NCBI GenBank assembly: GCA_026419515.1
Contig: JANZZG010000061.1
Location: 1-36,733 of the forward strand
DNA length: 36,733 bases
Source of the DNA: Methylophilaceae bacterium
GTDB taxonomy: Bacteria; Pseudomonadota; Gammaproteobacteria; Burkholderiales; Methylophilaceae
Reading direction: 5' to 3'
Shown: positions 1-7,241 of the stretch, one piece after another
Layout of the letters: each line of letters opens with the position of its first letter
Numbering within the stretch: the first letter of the stretch is position 1
The notes under the pieces: generated by a model
The model's database searches: none
What the model saw: the letters and a program-made list of their open reading frames with translations, nothing else
What the model was told of the DNA's origin: nothing
Translations under genes and position numbers: made by a program

Positions 1-2744
1 TTGAGGTCGGTCACGGCGACCTTCTGCGTCACGCTGCCTTGCACTTTCAGGCGTTCCGGCTGGGCGTAAATGGTTTCCTTGTGCGCCGCACCCCCGTTGC
101 GCCGCTGCGGGGCGCGTGAGACGAACAGCGGGCGCAGTTCATCCAGGGCTTGCGGGGGGTAGGTGCCGAATTTTTGCATTTCGGCACGCAGTGCGGCGGG
201 ATCATCCTCATTGAGACGGGCCAGCAGTTCCTGCCGGAAATGTGGCCACGGTAGCGGGAAATGCCGTTCCAGCCGTTCCAGCATGGCGGGATGGATGACT
301 TCGCCAGTCTCCATGTCGATGAAGCCTTCACGCACCAGCTCCAGCTCTTTGCGACGGGAATAATCCGACAACCGCTTGACCATCCCATGGGTGCATGCCG
401 CGACCACGGCGGCATCCAGCGCGTGGTGGCGGTCGCTTTCACTCCGGATTTTGGTCAGCCCCCAGCGGGCGCGCAAAAAGGCGGTCAACTGGCCGTTAAC
501 CACGGTGCAGCGCTTGGCCTCGCTATCTTCGTGCAGATTGAGATAACGCTCGACGTAGTTCTTGAAAAAGCGGCAGATATAGCGGGTGTCGTAGAGGTTG
601 CGGTCGCGGAAGGGCTGGGCTTCATCCTCGCCGAAGTCCTTCTTGAGCAGACGGTTGCGCTTGGCCTGCCGGTAGTTCTTGTTGCTTTCCACGAAGGCAA
701 CGAATTGCCGCCAGCGTTCACTGTCGTCCTTGCCACCCAGATATTCAAAAGGTGTCATGTTGCCCTTGTTGCGGTTTTCACGGGCCAGCACCAGCACGCG
801 GTTGTTCTTGCTGTCGTCGAAGCTGCGCGAGTAGGGCAGGGCGTGGTCGATTTCGGCATAGCCTGGTTCGAGCAGGCGGTTGATGTCCAATGGCTCCAGC
901 GAATAGGCGCATTTGCCTTGCTGTTCACGGTAGAGTTGCCATTTCACAAAATCCCTTCCATGGCGTTCCCGATCAGGGGTTGCTTTCAAACCCATGGAAG
1001 CAGCGTTTTTTACGAATTCATTCCAGTCGTTCTCGTTCCGTGCGCGGTATTCGGCCTGTTCCTTCTCGATTTTTTTGCGTTCATCATAGGGCTTGGACAG
1101 ATCACGCCCCATCTCGATGTGCACTTCGTGCGGTGGGCCATACGTCTTGATCAGCGCATTGACCACCTTGCGCGCCTGATTGAGCGCGCGCAACACGACC
1201 GGGTTGCGCGGGATGTCCAGTTCTTCGTTGAATTTCAGGCGGCCATCCTTGTCGCGTCCCGTGTAGAAAGGGGGTAGGTAATCGCGCTTGGCTTGCGGGT
1301 CGTGCCGATCGGGCAGGCTGTGGTGATAACCGGCCTTCATGCAGGCTTCGTCATAGCGCAGACCGGCTTCCATATGCGGCAGGATGGCGTAGAGGGCCTT
1401 CAGGGAGAGGTTGCTAAACTTGTCGAAGCGGATAGTCAGCAGGGCTTGTACCATCGCGTCCTTGTTCGGCAAATCCAGTTTGCCGAGTTCGCGCTCCACT
1501 TCTTCATCTTCCTTGTACACCGAAAGCACGCGGGCGATTTCATCCAGCAGTTGCGGCTGTCCATCCAGTGCGGCGACGGAGATTTTCTGCCATTCGGTGT
1601 CCAGTCCGGCATCCTTGAGCGTCTTGCGCAATTCCTGCCAGCCGGGGAGCTTGACCAGTTTCTCGTCTTCCGGGCTCTTTGCTTTCCCCTCTTCTTTTTG
1701 TTTGTCGCTTGGGTAGGAGAGACCGGCAAACTTGAAGCGGTCTTTTTGCAGAAAACCTTCTTTTACCAGTGCGTTACCGAGCTGTTTATAGGTGAAGTCG
1801 CCAGCTTGCAGGTAAGGCAGAGGCAGCGCGAAACGCCGTTCCGCATCGGTGAGCGGGCGGGTTTTGCCATCCACTACGATGCGTAGGTTATTGAGGCGGG
1901 TCAGCCAGACATGGCGCTCGGCGGTGAAGCTGGCTTTGGGCGCACGGTATTCGTTTTTTTCGAAGGTGCATTTGCCCAGCATATTCAGGAGCGCTTCGCC
2001 AGACAATGGCGGGTGCTGGGCCCAGAACAACCCGCTTTTCTTGTCGCCATTGCCAAGCAACGCGGCTTCGAGCCGTTCGGTGGCGTGCGGATTTCCGAGA
2101 TCACGCTGGCGCCGGAACAGGGTGGCCAGTTCATCTGCCAGCAATTCGCGGGAAAGCGCTTTGCTGTAATCACCGTGCTTGTTGCGCTGGGCATCGGGGA
2201 ATTCAGCCAGCACCATCTCGGCCGCGATGCGGTAGTTTTTCTCCTGCATGAGCCGCTTCGTTTCTGCCAGACCTTTCTTGACCGCGCCGCCTTCCTTGTC
2301 TTGGTCGGCTTGCTTTTCTTCGGCGCGGCTTTGCCAGTGAAAGCCGCGGTGCTTGACGAGGTGATACAACACGCGCGCCCATTCCTCGGCTTCGAGTTTG
2401 CGGTCGAGGGCTTCCACACGCAGCCGCCACAAGTTGGGTGTCTTGAAGCCTTTGGCGGGTGGCTTCTTGAGCACATCGACGCTGGCAATCAGCCCTTCGC
2501 GTTTCAACAGCCGTGCAAGTTTGGTCAGCCGCCAGGCACGTCGGCGCAGGCGGCGGCGCAATAGCCGCGCCGTCCGTCGCGCAAGGTTGAGCGATTCGCC
2601 TTTGTCGGCGGTTTCTGCCTTGTCGAAACAGCGCACGCCCAGACCGATGATGCGGTTTTCGCCCAGAACCGCCCAACCGACTGAGGCGATGCCAATGTCC
2701 AGACCGTAAGTGAGTGGGCCATGATTTTTGCTCTTGTCTGCCAT
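1..2744 (-). CDS. cas9: Cas9 endonuclease, type II-C (partial, C-terminus beyond left edge)
   Basis: RNA-guided DNA endonuclease of a type II-C CRISPR system. I translated the minus strand from the ATG at 2744: the frame is open for 914 codons to the window edge, with no stop or frameshift. Visible parts: RuvC-I motif GLDIGIASVGW with catalytic D16; an arginine-rich bridge helix from about R56; RuvC-II HIEMGRDL with E544; HNH motif EIDHALPYSRSFDDSKNNRV with H634; RuvC-III SDRHHALDAAVVA with H774 and D777. All expected nuclease residues are present, so the enzyme is probably active. The closest relative I recognise is Neisseria Cas9 (about 1,082 residues); the missing part would be the PAM-interacting domain. 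The start has GGGAG at a good distance (GAGGGAGAACCGGC before ATG). A tracrRNA diverges from just upstream. cas1, cas2 and the array are not in the window. Confidence 0.97.
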   Translation of the reverse strand, partial: MADKSKNHGPLTYGLDIGIASVGWAVLGENRIIGLGVRCFDKAETADKGESLNLARRTARLLRRRLRRRAWRLTKLARLLKREGLIASVDVLKKPPAKGFKTPNLWRLRVEALDRKLEAEEWARVLYHLVKHRGFHWQSRAEEKQADQDKEGGAVKKGLAETKRLMQEKNYRIAAEMVLAEFPDAQRNKHGDYSKALSRELLADELATLFRRQRDLGNPHATERLEAALLGNGDKKSGLFWAQHPPLSGEALLNMLGKCTFEKNEYRAPKASFTAERHVWLTRLNNLRIVVDGKTRPLTDAERRFALPLPYLQAGDFTYKQLGNALVKEGFLQKDRFKFAGLSYPSDKQKEEGKAKSPEDEKLVKLPGWQELRKTLKDAGLDTEWQKISVAALDGQPQLLDEIARVLSVYKEDEEVERELGKLDLPNKDAMVQALLTIRFDKFSNLSLKALYAILPHMEAGLRYDEACMKAGYHHSLPDRHDPQAKRDYLPPFYTGRDKDGRLKFNEELDIPRNPVVLRALNQARKVVNALIKTYGPPHEVHIEMGRDLSKPYDERKKIEKEQAEYRARNENDWNEFVKNAASMGLKATPDRERHGRDFVKWQLYREQQGKCAYSLEPLDINRLLEPGYAEIDHALPYSRSFDDSKNNRVLVLARENRNKGNMTPFEYLGGKDDSERWRQFVAFVESNKNYRQAKRNRLLKKDFGEDEAQPFRDRNLYDTRYICRFFKNYVERYLNLHEDSEAKRCTVVNGQLTAFLRARWGLTKIRSESDRHHALDAAVVAACTHGMVKRLSDYSRRKELELVREGFIDMETGEVIHPAMLERLERHFPLPWPHFRQELLARLNEDDPAALRAEMQKFGTYPPQALDELRPLFVSRAPQRRNGGAAHKETIYAQPERLKVQGSVTQKVAVTDL

Positions 2745-2763
2745 GCCGGTTCTCCCTCATAAT
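2734..2763 (+). promoter_or_regulatory. Predicted tracrRNA promoter
   Basis: A sigma70-like promoter: TTGTCT at 2734-2739, an 18-base spacer, then CATAAT (5 of 6 matches to TATAAT) at 2758-2763. Transcription would begin about 2770, exactly at the first base of the predicted anti-repeat. The promoter lies across the cas9 start codon (2744) and ribosome site on the other strand. Seen in the sequence; use of the promoter is inferred. Confidence 0.55.
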
Positions 2764-2769
2764 GTCACC

Positions 2770-2862
2770 GTTGTAGCTCATCCGGGGTGAGAGCCGTTGC
2801 TACAATAAAGGTGAATAACCTGTACCCAGCCCGGCGGGGAAACCCGCCGGGCTTTCTAATTT
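2770..2862 (+). ncRNA. tracrRNA of the type II-C CRISPR system
   Basis: Trans-activating RNA that pairs with crRNA repeats and loads Cas9. The stretch GAGAGCCGTTGCTACAATAA (2789-2808) is nearly identical to the anti-repeat end of Neisseria tracrRNA as I remember it (GAGAACCGTTGCTACAATAA). The anti-repeat spans about 2770-2806. It is followed by a small hairpin, AGGT/ACCT with loop GAATA (2809-2821), and by a perfect 11-bp GC-rich hairpin with GAAA loop (2828-2853) ending in TTTCT. At about 90 bases this is a short tracrRNA with two hairpins after the anti-repeat. Position and orientation, directly beside cas9, agree. The exact 5' and 3' ends are not known; the start rests on the promoter at 2734-2763. 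Confidence 0.88.
2828..2862 (+). terminator. tracrRNA 3' hairpin / intrinsic terminator
   Basis: An 11-bp perfect stem (2828-2838 with 2843-2853) closed by a GAAA tetraloop and followed by TTCTAATTT. In Neisseria tracrRNA the last hairpin is also the terminator, so this hairpin probably remains in the mature RNA and also stops transcription before the MFS gene. Confidence 0.75.
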
Positions 2863-2927
2863 CAGATCAACGATATAGCGAAAGCCACATTCTTTCAAGC
2901 GATATTGCTGCAGATTGCTGTGGCAAA

Positions 2928-4130
2928 ATGTGCGTCATGCCATCGCCATCCTTGACCGCCGTCCTGCTCGCGGCCCTCGCGGCGCTTGCGCCGTTTGCCA
3001 TCGATACCTATCTGCCGGCATTCCCGGCGCTGGCTGCCGATCTGGGCGGGACGCCGCTGCACATCCAGCAGAGCCTGACGGCGTATCTGTTGCCTTATGC
3101 GCTGATGACGCTGTGGCATGGCGCGATTTCCGATGCCATCGGCCGGCTGGCGGCCATCCGTATCGGGCTGGGCATGTTCGCCATCGCGTCGGTGGGCTGT
3201 GCGCTGGCGACCAGCGTGGAAGCGTTGTGGTTTTTCCGCTTTCTGCAAGGGCTTTCGGCCGGTGCCGGTAACGTGGTGGCACGCGCCATGGTGCGCGACC
3301 TGTTCGAGGGGGTGGCAGCACAGCGGGTGATGGCGCAGGTGCAGATGATCTTCGGGCTGGCGCCGGCGGTCGCTCCCATCGTCGGCGGGCTGTTGCTGGG
3401 CATCCACTGGCAGGCGATCTTCGTTTTTCTGTGCTTGTATGCGGTGCTGGCGATCGTGGCCGTACATGCCTGGCTGCCGGAAACCTGGCCGCCGGAGCGC
3501 CGCGTGCCACTGTCGGCGCGCCAGCTTATACTGGATTACGGAAAGGTGTTCGGTGATGCCGAGTTCGGGCGGCTGGTTTTTGCCTTCGGTGCCAATTTTG
3601 CCGGCTTTTTCGTGTACGTGCTGGCAGCCCCCGTGTTTCTGATCCAGCATCTCGGCCTGAACGAGCACCAGTTCGGCATGATGTTCGTGCCCACGGTGCT
3701 GGGCATGGTGACCGGATCGTGGCTGGCGCGGCGTCTGGCCGGGCGTATGGCAGAGGCGCGCATCCTGCGCCTGGCCTACGCTTGGATGGGGGGGGTGGTG
3801 CTGGTCAATCTGGTGGTCTGCCTGTGGCTGCCGCCAGCACCTGCGTACAACATCCTGCCAGTGGCACTTTATAACGTCGGGATGGCGTTTGCCATGCCGG
3901 TACTTTCGGTGGCGGCGCTCGACCGGCATCCCCGCTTGCGCGGGACCGCGGCGTCTGGCCAGGCGTTCGTCCAGATGCTGCTGTCCACGTTGTCGGCAGG
4001 AGCCCTCATCCCATTGTTGTGGGATCGTCCGCTCGGGCTGGCGCTGGGCATGGCGGGTTATCTGCTGGTGGGCTGGCTGTGTGTCCGCCGTACGAGTAAA
4101 TGGCGCACCCATCCCCCGGCGGAGTGTTGA
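2928..4130 (+). CDS. MFS drug-resistance transporter, Bcr/CflA subfamily
   Basis: Inner-membrane proton-driven exporter of about 400 residues, likely for drugs or small metabolites. The N-terminus (LAALAPFAIDTYLPAFPALA) is typical of Bcr/CflA proteins, followed by a motif-A-like loop WHGAISDAIGR between helices 2 and 3 and about twelve hydrophobic segments in all. The open frame runs further upstream to 2787, but that would place coding sequence inside the tracrRNA; the ATG at 2928 (or 2937) starts the family-like sequence. No strong Shine-Dalgarno is visible for either. It is not known to be linked to CRISPR function; adjacency to cas9 is probably incidental. Substrate unknown. Confidence 0.88.
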   Translation: MCVMPSPSLTAVLLAALAALAPFAIDTYLPAFPALAADLGGTPLHIQQSLTAYLLPYALMTLWHGAISDAIGRLAAIRIGLGMFAIASVGCALATSVEALWFFRFLQGLSAGAGNVVARAMVRDLFEGVAAQRVMAQVQMIFGLAPAVAPIVGGLLLGIHWQAIFVFLCLYAVLAIVAVHAWLPETWPPERRVPLSARQLILDYGKVFGDAEFGRLVFAFGANFAGFFVYVLAAPVFLIQHLGLNEHQFGMMFVPTVLGMVTGSWLARRLAGRMAEARILRLAYAWMGGVVLVNLVVCLWLPPAPAYNILPVALYNVGMAFAMPVLSVAALDRHPRLRGTAASGQAFVQMLLSTLSAGALIPLLWDRPLGLALGMAGYLLVGWLCVRRTSKWRTHPPAEC

Positions 4131-4172
4131 AACGTCTTACAACCCATTTTTTCATGTCAACCAATTCTTCGC

Positions 4173-4198
4173 CCAAGGCATTACTCTTGGTGTAAAAT
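4173..4198 (+). promoter_or_regulatory. Candidate promoter and operator upstream of the first SHP-like cytochrome
   Basis: An inverted repeat CCAAG-8 nt-CTTGG (4173-4177 and 4186-4190) sits directly before a possible -10 element TAAAAT at 4193-4198, about 40 bases upstream of the cytochrome start. The placement is what a repressor or activator site would have, but the arms are only 5 bp and no regulator is identified. Confidence 0.3.
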
Positions 4199-4239
4199 GC
4201 GCATAGCAATCCAAACCAACTTTGAGAATGGAGTTTCAG

Positions 4240-4659
4240 ATGCCCAAATATGTCTCTTCGCTGCTCGTCGCACTCGGTGTAGTGAGCCTCCCAGTTTACG
4301 CAGATGTTGCTTCCGCCCAGAAGTTGGCGGACAAGTACGCGACGTTTGCCAAAAACATCAATCCTGATTACACGCCTTCTGCCGAGGCGGGCAAGGCGTT
4401 TTTCAACCGTAAGATCCTGGTGCGTGGCAAGGAAGTGTCTTGTTCTTCCTGCCATACCGAGAATCCAGCCGCCGAAGGCAGGCACATCACCACCAAGAAG
4501 CCGATCAAGCCATTGGCGCCTTCTGTCAATACAGCCCGTTTCAGCAATCTAGACAAGGTCGAGACCAACTTCGAGAAGCATTGCTACGAAGTGATCGGCA
4601 GGGATTGCACCGCAGCGGAAAAGGCCGACTACATCACCTATCTGCTGACGGTCAAATAA
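4240..4659 (+). CDS. SHP-like monohaem cytochrome c (DUF1924), copy 1
   Basis: Periplasmic c-type cytochrome of 139 residues. A signal peptide (cut near VYA-DV, residue 21) precedes one haem motif CSSCH at residues 68-72, then the family signature KPIKPLAPS and a C-terminal HCYEVIGRDCT with two cysteines (115, 123) expected to form a disulfide. This is the family of Rhodobacter sphaeroides haem protein (SHP), whose sixth haem ligand is an Asn just before the first of these cysteines. Here that residue is His114. The ATG at 4240 has GGAG six bases upstream; a TTG at 4222 is less likely. A close paralogue lies at 9949, on the far side of the minus-strand redox operon. Likely role: electron carrier; substrate not known. 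Confidence 0.88.
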   Translation: MPKYVSSLLVALGVVSLPVYADVASAQKLADKYATFAKNINPDYTPSAEAGKAFFNRKILVRGKEVSCSSCHTENPAAEGRHITTKKPIKPLAPSVNTARFSNLDKVETNFEKHCYEVIGRDCTAAEKADYITYLLTVK

Positions 4660-4684
4660 TCCCGCAGCAGGAGTGCATCAGTCA

Positions 4685-4715
4685 AAACGGCCCGCAAGCG
4701 CGGGCCGTTTCTTTT
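4685..4715. terminator. Bidirectional terminator between convergent genes
   Basis: Perfect 11-bp hairpin: AAACGGCCCGC (4685-4695) pairs with GCGGGCCGTTT (4700-4710), loop AAGC. T-rich sequence follows on the plus strand (TTTCTTTT) and the A-rich left flank gives T residues on the minus strand. It separates the cytochrome ending at 4659 from the minus-strand gene ending at 4726. Confidence 0.85.
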
Positions 4716-4725
4716 GGTTGTCGTA

Positions 4726-6396
4726 CTACTCCAACCCTGTGTTCGCCGGCCTGGAGCTTTGTTGCGAGGTCACGCCGTGGAAGTTGTGGCAGGTGACGCA
4801 GGTGCTGCTGACCTGGGTTTTGGCCGGCTTGCTGCCGACATGACATTGACGGCAGTTGCGGATGTCAGGAATGGCAACGTCCGCGCTGTCGTTGGAGTGC
4901 GTAATGTCGTGGCAGTCGGTGCATTGTGCGGTCTGGTGTTTGTTGTGCGGAAAGCGCGCCTTGGGTAACCAGGAGTCGGTGATATGCACCGGGGCCACCT
5001 TCCAGGGGATGTTCCGGTCGTTGTCGTCCCGTGTGATTTCGTGGCATTCCAGGCAGGTGCCTTCCTCGGCTTGTGTAAACAGGCGTATTGCGTTGCGTTC
5101 GGCCTCGGCACGGGCGCGGGCACGTATGCTACGTGCGTTTTCTGCGCCCATGTTCGCGTTGTTCGTGTGGTTGAGCGCCTTGTTGGCGTAAAACTCGCGC
5201 AAGGTGTTCAGTACGGTTTGTACGGAGGCGTGCGGCACATGTCGATCCGGTTCGGGCGGATCGAATTCCAGCGCATGGCAACGTGACTGTTGACAAGTCA
5301 TGGTCATGTTCATGGGAGCGAATCCCCTGCCGGCATCGTCCGGTTTGTGACAATCTCCACACTGGATATCACGCGTCTTGCCGCCTGGCGTCAGTTCGAT
5401 CAGCGCTTTTTCGAGATGGGTCTGGTGAGAAAATTTGAGCCCAGAGTGTTCGGTAAGGCGGGTATGCTCCGATTGCCGCACGCGTTTTACGTCTTGTGGG
5501 CCAGGGCCGGTACGCAGTGTCAGTCGGAACGCTGGGTGGTCAGTGCTGAAATCGTGGATGTTGGATAGTTGTGTTTCCGGGTTGCGTGTTTTGATATCGC
5601 CATGGCATGTCGTGCATTGCTGTGTGTCATGACGCACCAGGCCACTCCTGCCTCTATGGTCGAGGTGGCATTCGGAACAGCGTACTTGATTGAAGACTTT
5701 GGCATGCAGTACGGGTTCCGGGATGTGTGGTGGAAGATGCTTGTGGCAGCTTTCGCAAGCCTGATTTTCCACGGCGTGGAACGGTCGTTGGTGACAGGTG
5801 TTGCATTGGGTGGTGAGCGCCCGATGACCAGGCGACATGTTGCCTGCGTTCCAGAACTCCTCCGGTGTAAAAGCAAGACGGTCTTTCAGTGCATCTTGCA
5901 ACGAGGGACTGAGGGCATAGACGATCGGTAGAACGAGGAAGGCGAAGGCAACGAGCCCGGCGAGCCCCCATGCGATCTTGCGTTTGGACAAGCCAGTCTC
6001 GCTCAGCGTCATGGGCGCGCGATTGGCGTAAGCAGTTTCCGCTTCGGTCAAGGGCTGGACTAGCTCATAGCTGAGCGTCAGTTGGTCGGGTCCATCGATG
6101 GCTTCGGCGATGAACTGGTAAGGGCCGACCATGAAGTGCATCCCTGTCACCAATTCGGCGCTTTGCTCGAACGTGCCGTCGATGGAGAGCGGCGTGTTTT
6201 CTCCCTCCACGTAAAGTCGACCGTCATCGGAATGACGGATGGAGGCATGGTGCAGGCTTACCCGATGGTCGGGCAGATGGATGCGGCATTCGGCGGCACG
6301 TCCGATGCTGAGGATGTCGGCCTCGATCAGCTGTTCCTGGCGGATGGCCTGGCCGCGCTTGTTACGCGAGATGTGGACGAGGGCGCAGCGTATCAT
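4726..6396 (-). CDS. FHA domain - transmembrane anchor - decahaem cytochrome c fusion
   Basis: A 556-residue fusion. Residues 1-100 form a forkhead-associated (FHA) phosphothreonine-binding domain: IGRAAECRIHL at 31-41 and SLHHASIRH at 47-55 match the GR and SxxH signatures. One membrane helix follows at about 141-162. The rest carries nine CXXCH haem motifs (198, 214, 240, 261, 346, 448, 492, 515, 533) plus one CX4CH (CQQSRCH, 368-374), so up to ten c-haems, in a cytochrome c3/NapC-like scatter with extra His residues as distal ligands. Topology inferred: FHA in the cytoplasm, haems in the periplasm. Start: ATG at 6396, four bases after the stop of the upstream gene; an ATG at 6429 would overlap that gene and add residues not needed for the FHA fold. 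Last gene of a three-gene operon. Function unknown; electron transfer gated by a phosphoprotein is my inference. Confidence 0.85.
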   Translation of the reverse strand: MIRCALVHISRNKRGQAIRQEQLIEADILSIGRAAECRIHLPDHRVSLHHASIRHSDDGRLYVEGENTPLSIDGTFEQSAELVTGMHFMVGPYQFIAEAIDGPDQLTLSYELVQPLTEAETAYANRAPMTLSETGLSKRKIAWGLAGLVAFAFLVLPIVYALSPSLQDALKDRLAFTPEEFWNAGNMSPGHRALTTQCNTCHQRPFHAVENQACESCHKHLPPHIPEPVLHAKVFNQVRCSECHLDHRGRSGLVRHDTQQCTTCHGDIKTRNPETQLSNIHDFSTDHPAFRLTLRTGPGPQDVKRVRQSEHTRLTEHSGLKFSHQTHLEKALIELTPGGKTRDIQCGDCHKPDDAGRGFAPMNMTMTCQQSRCHALEFDPPEPDRHVPHASVQTVLNTLREFYANKALNHTNNANMGAENARSIRARARAEAERNAIRLFTQAEEGTCLECHEITRDDNDRNIPWKVAPVHITDSWLPKARFPHNKHQTAQCTDCHDITHSNDSADVAIPDIRNCRQCHVGSKPAKTQVSSTCVTCHNFHGVTSQQSSRPANTGLE

Positions 6397-6400
6397 TCGT

Positions 6401-7231
6401 TCACCAGTAGAAAAAGATGGCGGTGACATGGGCGGTTAAGGCCACCAGTAGCGCGACGGCAAGGGGGACGTGAAGATACAGCCATACTTCCAGATGGGAT
6501 CTGAGCATGACGTCACGACGGGCTCGCGCCACCAGCGTTTCTTTCTGCAGCATGATCAGATAGAGTTCACGGTATAGCTTGGGGTGGCCGAATTTCAAAT
6601 CGTGGCCGTATTCGCGCAAGACCTTGACGGCAGCCGCAGTCGGACAATCCGGATGGCGACCGGTCAGCTGTTGCAGGACGTTGCCACCAATTTTGGTTTC
6701 CTGACAGGCTTTCATCACGATGGCATTGATGTCATCGGGTAACTGGAGGGCATGGGTACGTGCCAGCCGATCTAGCTCGGCGATTTTGTTGAGCAGGTCT
6801 TGCAGGCTGTCATCGCCCAGATTCTCGGTGATCATGCGTGGGAAATGCAGATAGGCATACACTCCATAAAAGCCGTTGATCACCAACAACACCAATAGGG
6901 CATAGGCCAAGGTGTGCACGTTCCAGCCGAACTGGAAGCCGGTATGCAGGGTGGCGAATACCAGCAGGGCGGCACCCAGGTAGATGTGCGCGGACAACCA
7001 GCCTTTGAGTTGGCCGATTCCATTGTACTGGCGTTTGCGGATGCCAAACCACAGCAGCAGCAGCACGATGGCAGCCGACAGACTGCCCAGCACATAGCCC
7101 AGCCAGGTGCCGCCATAGGCGCCGAAGCTAGGCTGGTGCAACGCATAAGCGCCAATGGCAACCAGCACCATCCAGAGGATGAGTTTCAGGTAGCGGTAAT
7201 TTTTGTAATTGACGAATGTCTGGTGATCCAT
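6401..7231 (-). CDS. Membrane cytochrome b-like protein, five predicted helices
   Basis: A 276-residue integral membrane protein with hydrophobic helices at about 15-32, 42-63, 79-99, 106-128 and 247-273. Helix 3 holds His82 and His96 and helix 5 holds His254 and His268, a spacing that fits bis-His b-haem ligation as in cytochrome b561 or ferric-reductase-like proteins. A soluble cytoplasmic loop of about 115 residues (130-245) with little recognisable sequence separates helices 4 and 5. ATG at 7231 lies ten bases after the stop of the oxidoreductase gene; a longer frame to 7345 is open but would lie inside that gene. Operon context suggests it passes electrons between the cytoplasmic Fe-S flavoprotein and the multihaem protein. 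The family assignment is tentative; the membrane and His pattern are clear. Confidence 0.7.
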   Translation of the reverse strand: MDHQTFVNYKNYRYLKLILWMVLVAIGAYALHQPSFGAYGGTWLGYVLGSLSAAIVLLLLWFGIRKRQYNGIGQLKGWLSAHIYLGAALLVFATLHTGFQFGWNVHTLAYALLVLLVINGFYGVYAYLHFPRMITENLGDDSLQDLLNKIAELDRLARTHALQLPDDINAIVMKACQETKIGGNVLQQLTGRHPDCPTAAAVKVLREYGHDLKFGHPKLYRELYLIMLQKETLVARARRDVMLRSHLEVWLYLHVPLAVALLVALTAHVTAIFFYW

Positions 7232-7241
7232 GGTGTCGTTG

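Noticed and set aside
261-1277. Long plus-strand open frame of 338 codons
   Set aside because: It lies antisense to the intact cas9 frame, has no family-like sequence, and mirrors codon bias of the real gene.
2770-2806. A CRISPR array
   Set aside because: Only one repeat-like unit is present, with no spaced copies; tracrRNA accounts for it. The array must be outside the window.
2787-2927. N-terminal extension of the MFS transporter
   Set aside because: The open frame passes through the tracrRNA and its terminator; the extra residues are not transporter-like.
2895-4112. Minus-strand open frame of 405 codons opposite the MFS gene
   Set aside because: Its product is an unbroken Gln/His/Arg-rich string with no fold or membrane helices, typical of the antisense of a GC-rich gene.
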